In this document: one piece after another, positions 11,600 through 12,375 of the stretch
How the letters are laid out: each line of letters opens with the position of its first letter
Numbering within the stretch: the first letter of the stretch is position 1
Origin: Longimicrobiaceae bacterium
GTDB taxonomy: Bacteria; Gemmatimonadota; Gemmatimonadetes; Longimicrobiales; Longimicrobiaceae
Direction of reading: 5' to 3'
Length of the DNA stretch: 12,375 nt
Assembly (NCBI GenBank): GCA_030146875.1
Contig: JASLAX010000032.1
Location: 1-12,375 of the forward strand
Notes under the pieces: model-generated
What the model saw: the letters and a program-made list of their open reading frames with translations, nothing else
The model's database searches: none
Told to the model about the DNA's origin: nothing
Position numbers and translations under genes: made by a program

Positions 11600-12375
11600 T
11601 CAGCCGCGCGGCGGGAGGCGCTCGGCGAGCGCCCAGGCGAGGAGCGGGACCATGATCTCGTGGTGGCCCGTGATCTGGTAGCCCTTCCCTCCCCCGGTGC
11701 GCGTGGGCCGCTCTACGACGTTCACGCGCGGGCGGTAGTGCCTCTGCATGTCCAGGTCGCACGCCACGAAGCCCCGGGGACGGCCGTCGTGGAGGTTGCG
11801 GGCGACGGTGAGCGCCTTGAGGAAGACCTCGGGCATGATGACGGCGGAGCCCACGTTGATGACGACCCCGCCCCCGTCCAGCCCCACCAGCGCCTCCGCG
11901 AGACGGCGGAAGTCGCGGTGCCCCACGTCGCCGATGGCGGCGCCGTCCGCCTGGGGGTGCTGGTGGATGATCTCCGCCCCGATGGCGGGGTGGAGCGTGT
12001 ACTGGATGCCGCTCCGCCAGGCGGAGAGGAGGAGCGAGAGGTCGGGGTACGCCAGGTCGTCGCGCTCCGCCAGGTCGCGCGCCAGCGACTCGCCCATCCC
12101 CCACCGCTCCCGCATGCCACGGCGGAAGGCGGCGCTCATGTCGCGCCCGGTCTCGTCCGCCATGCCGAACGAGCCGTCCGCCAGCCCCGCCTCCACGTCC
12201 TCGCTCGTCCCCCCCCACCGCGCCATCTCGTAGTCGTGGATGGACGCGGAGCCGTTGGACGCCAGGTGCGTGACCGCGCCGCGCCGCATCAGGTCGACGA
12301 GCACGGGGCCGAGGCCCGTCTTCACCACGTGCCCGCCGAGCATCCACAGCACGGTCCGCTCCGCCTCCACCGCCC
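11600..12375 (-). CDS. Conserved protein of uncertain function, possibly deoxyhypusine-synthase-like (5'-truncated by window edge)
   Basis: The frame is open to the window edge. A GTG at 12370 could start it, but the sequence runs straight into a core motif (VLWMLGGHVVKTGLGPVL), so an N-terminal part is probably missing. About 258 residues are visible, with several dense motifs (numbered from that GTG): GGHVVKTGLGP (12-22), HLASNGSASIHDYEMA (35-50), GTSEDVEAGLADGSFGMADETG (54-75), HPAIGAEIIHQHPQADGAAIGD (127-148), INVGSAVIMPEVFLKAL (171-187) and QRHYRPRVNVVERPT (209-223). The visible part ends with GGGKGYQITGHHEIMVPLLAWA (226-247). The order SNG.../S-ED-x-G.../GSAVI-P-VFLKA loosely recalls deoxyhypusine synthase (Rossmann-like NAD site, Lys nucleophile), but I could not confirm this. 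Such motif density argues for an enzyme with tightly conserved active-site residues. Confidence 0.8.
   Translation of the reverse strand, partial: AVEAERTVLWMLGGHVVKTGLGPVLVDLMRRGAVTHLASNGSASIHDYEMARWGGTSEDVEAGLADGSFGMADETGRDMSAAFRRGMRERWGMGESLARDLAERDDLAYPDLSLLLSAWRSGIQYTLHPAIGAEIIHQHPQADGAAIGDVGHRDFRRLAEALVGLDGGGVVINVGSAVIMPEVFLKALTVARNLHDGRPRGFVACDLDMQRHYRPRVNVVERPTRTGGGKGYQITGHHEIMVPLLAWALAERLPPRG

Noticed and set aside
11572..11604. CCGTCCG/CGGACGG and GCTGAC/GTCAGC stems as a terminator for the right-edge gene
   Set aside because: The two stems exclude each other, overlap the stop codon and lack a T tract, so I list them only as part of the gap.
1..12375. tRNA, rRNA, transposase, integrase, phage or toxin-antitoxin genes
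   Set aside because: None was seen on either strand. The small genes at 7289 and 9133 are not paired like toxin-antitoxin modules and their codon use matches the neighbours.

Overview
This is a GC-rich (clearly above 70 percent by eye), tightly packed chromosomal segment with no tRNA, rRNA, transposase or CRISPR array. The gene mix fits a free-living Gram-negative-type bacterium: a lipoprotein cytochrome c, ManC, a Bacteroidetes-style GlmU-like sugar nucleotidyltransferase, TPR proteins and a CorC/HlyC membrane protein. Very high GC, plus short repeats that read as ...ETRRARRRGELQR... when translated, make me favour Gemmatimonadota (Longimicrobium-like). That placement is inference from memory, not a search result.

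Layout. (1) Positions 1-3403, plus strand: a translationally coupled cluster made of the end of a response-regulator receiver domain, mannose-1-phosphate guanylyltransferase (manC), a GlmU-like left-handed beta-helix protein and a YycJ/WalJ-like metallo-beta-lactamase-fold hydrolase. It closes with a strong intrinsic terminator at 3427-3470. (2) Positions 3611-7083, minus strand: a probable four-gene operon read from 7083 down, comprising a soluble TPR protein, a one-TM protein with periplasmic-type TPRs, a double zinc-ribbon protein and a cytochrome c lipoprotein. (3) Positions 7289-7606, plus strand: a small helical hypothetical protein. (4) Positions 7702-9447, minus strand: a small TTG-started hypothetical protein followed by a CNNM/CBS/CorC-HlyC membrane protein, with a perfect 10-bp hairpin between them. 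(5) Positions 9641-11280, plus strand: two overlapping alpha/beta-hydrolase genes that look like tandem paralogues. (6) Positions 11600-12375, minus strand: a 5'-truncated, strongly patterned conserved protein of uncertain function.

Non-coding structure. A perfect 50-bp repeat occurs twice, at 3532-3581 and 11503-11552. Both copies lie in gaps between convergent genes. The second copy pairs with an inverted 20-bp partial copy at 11326-11345 to make a 227-bp element with inverted ends. AT-rich promoter candidates occur only in the two divergent gaps (7084-7288 and 9448-9640), and both share a CGCTATA(T/C)TC core on the minus strand.

The first cluster looks like nucleotide-sugar supply with a signalling gene upstream. 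I see no clearly recognisable new defence or mobile system. The best candidates for undescribed biology are the TPR/TM-TPR/zinc-ribbon/cytochrome operon and the truncated conserved protein at the right edge.
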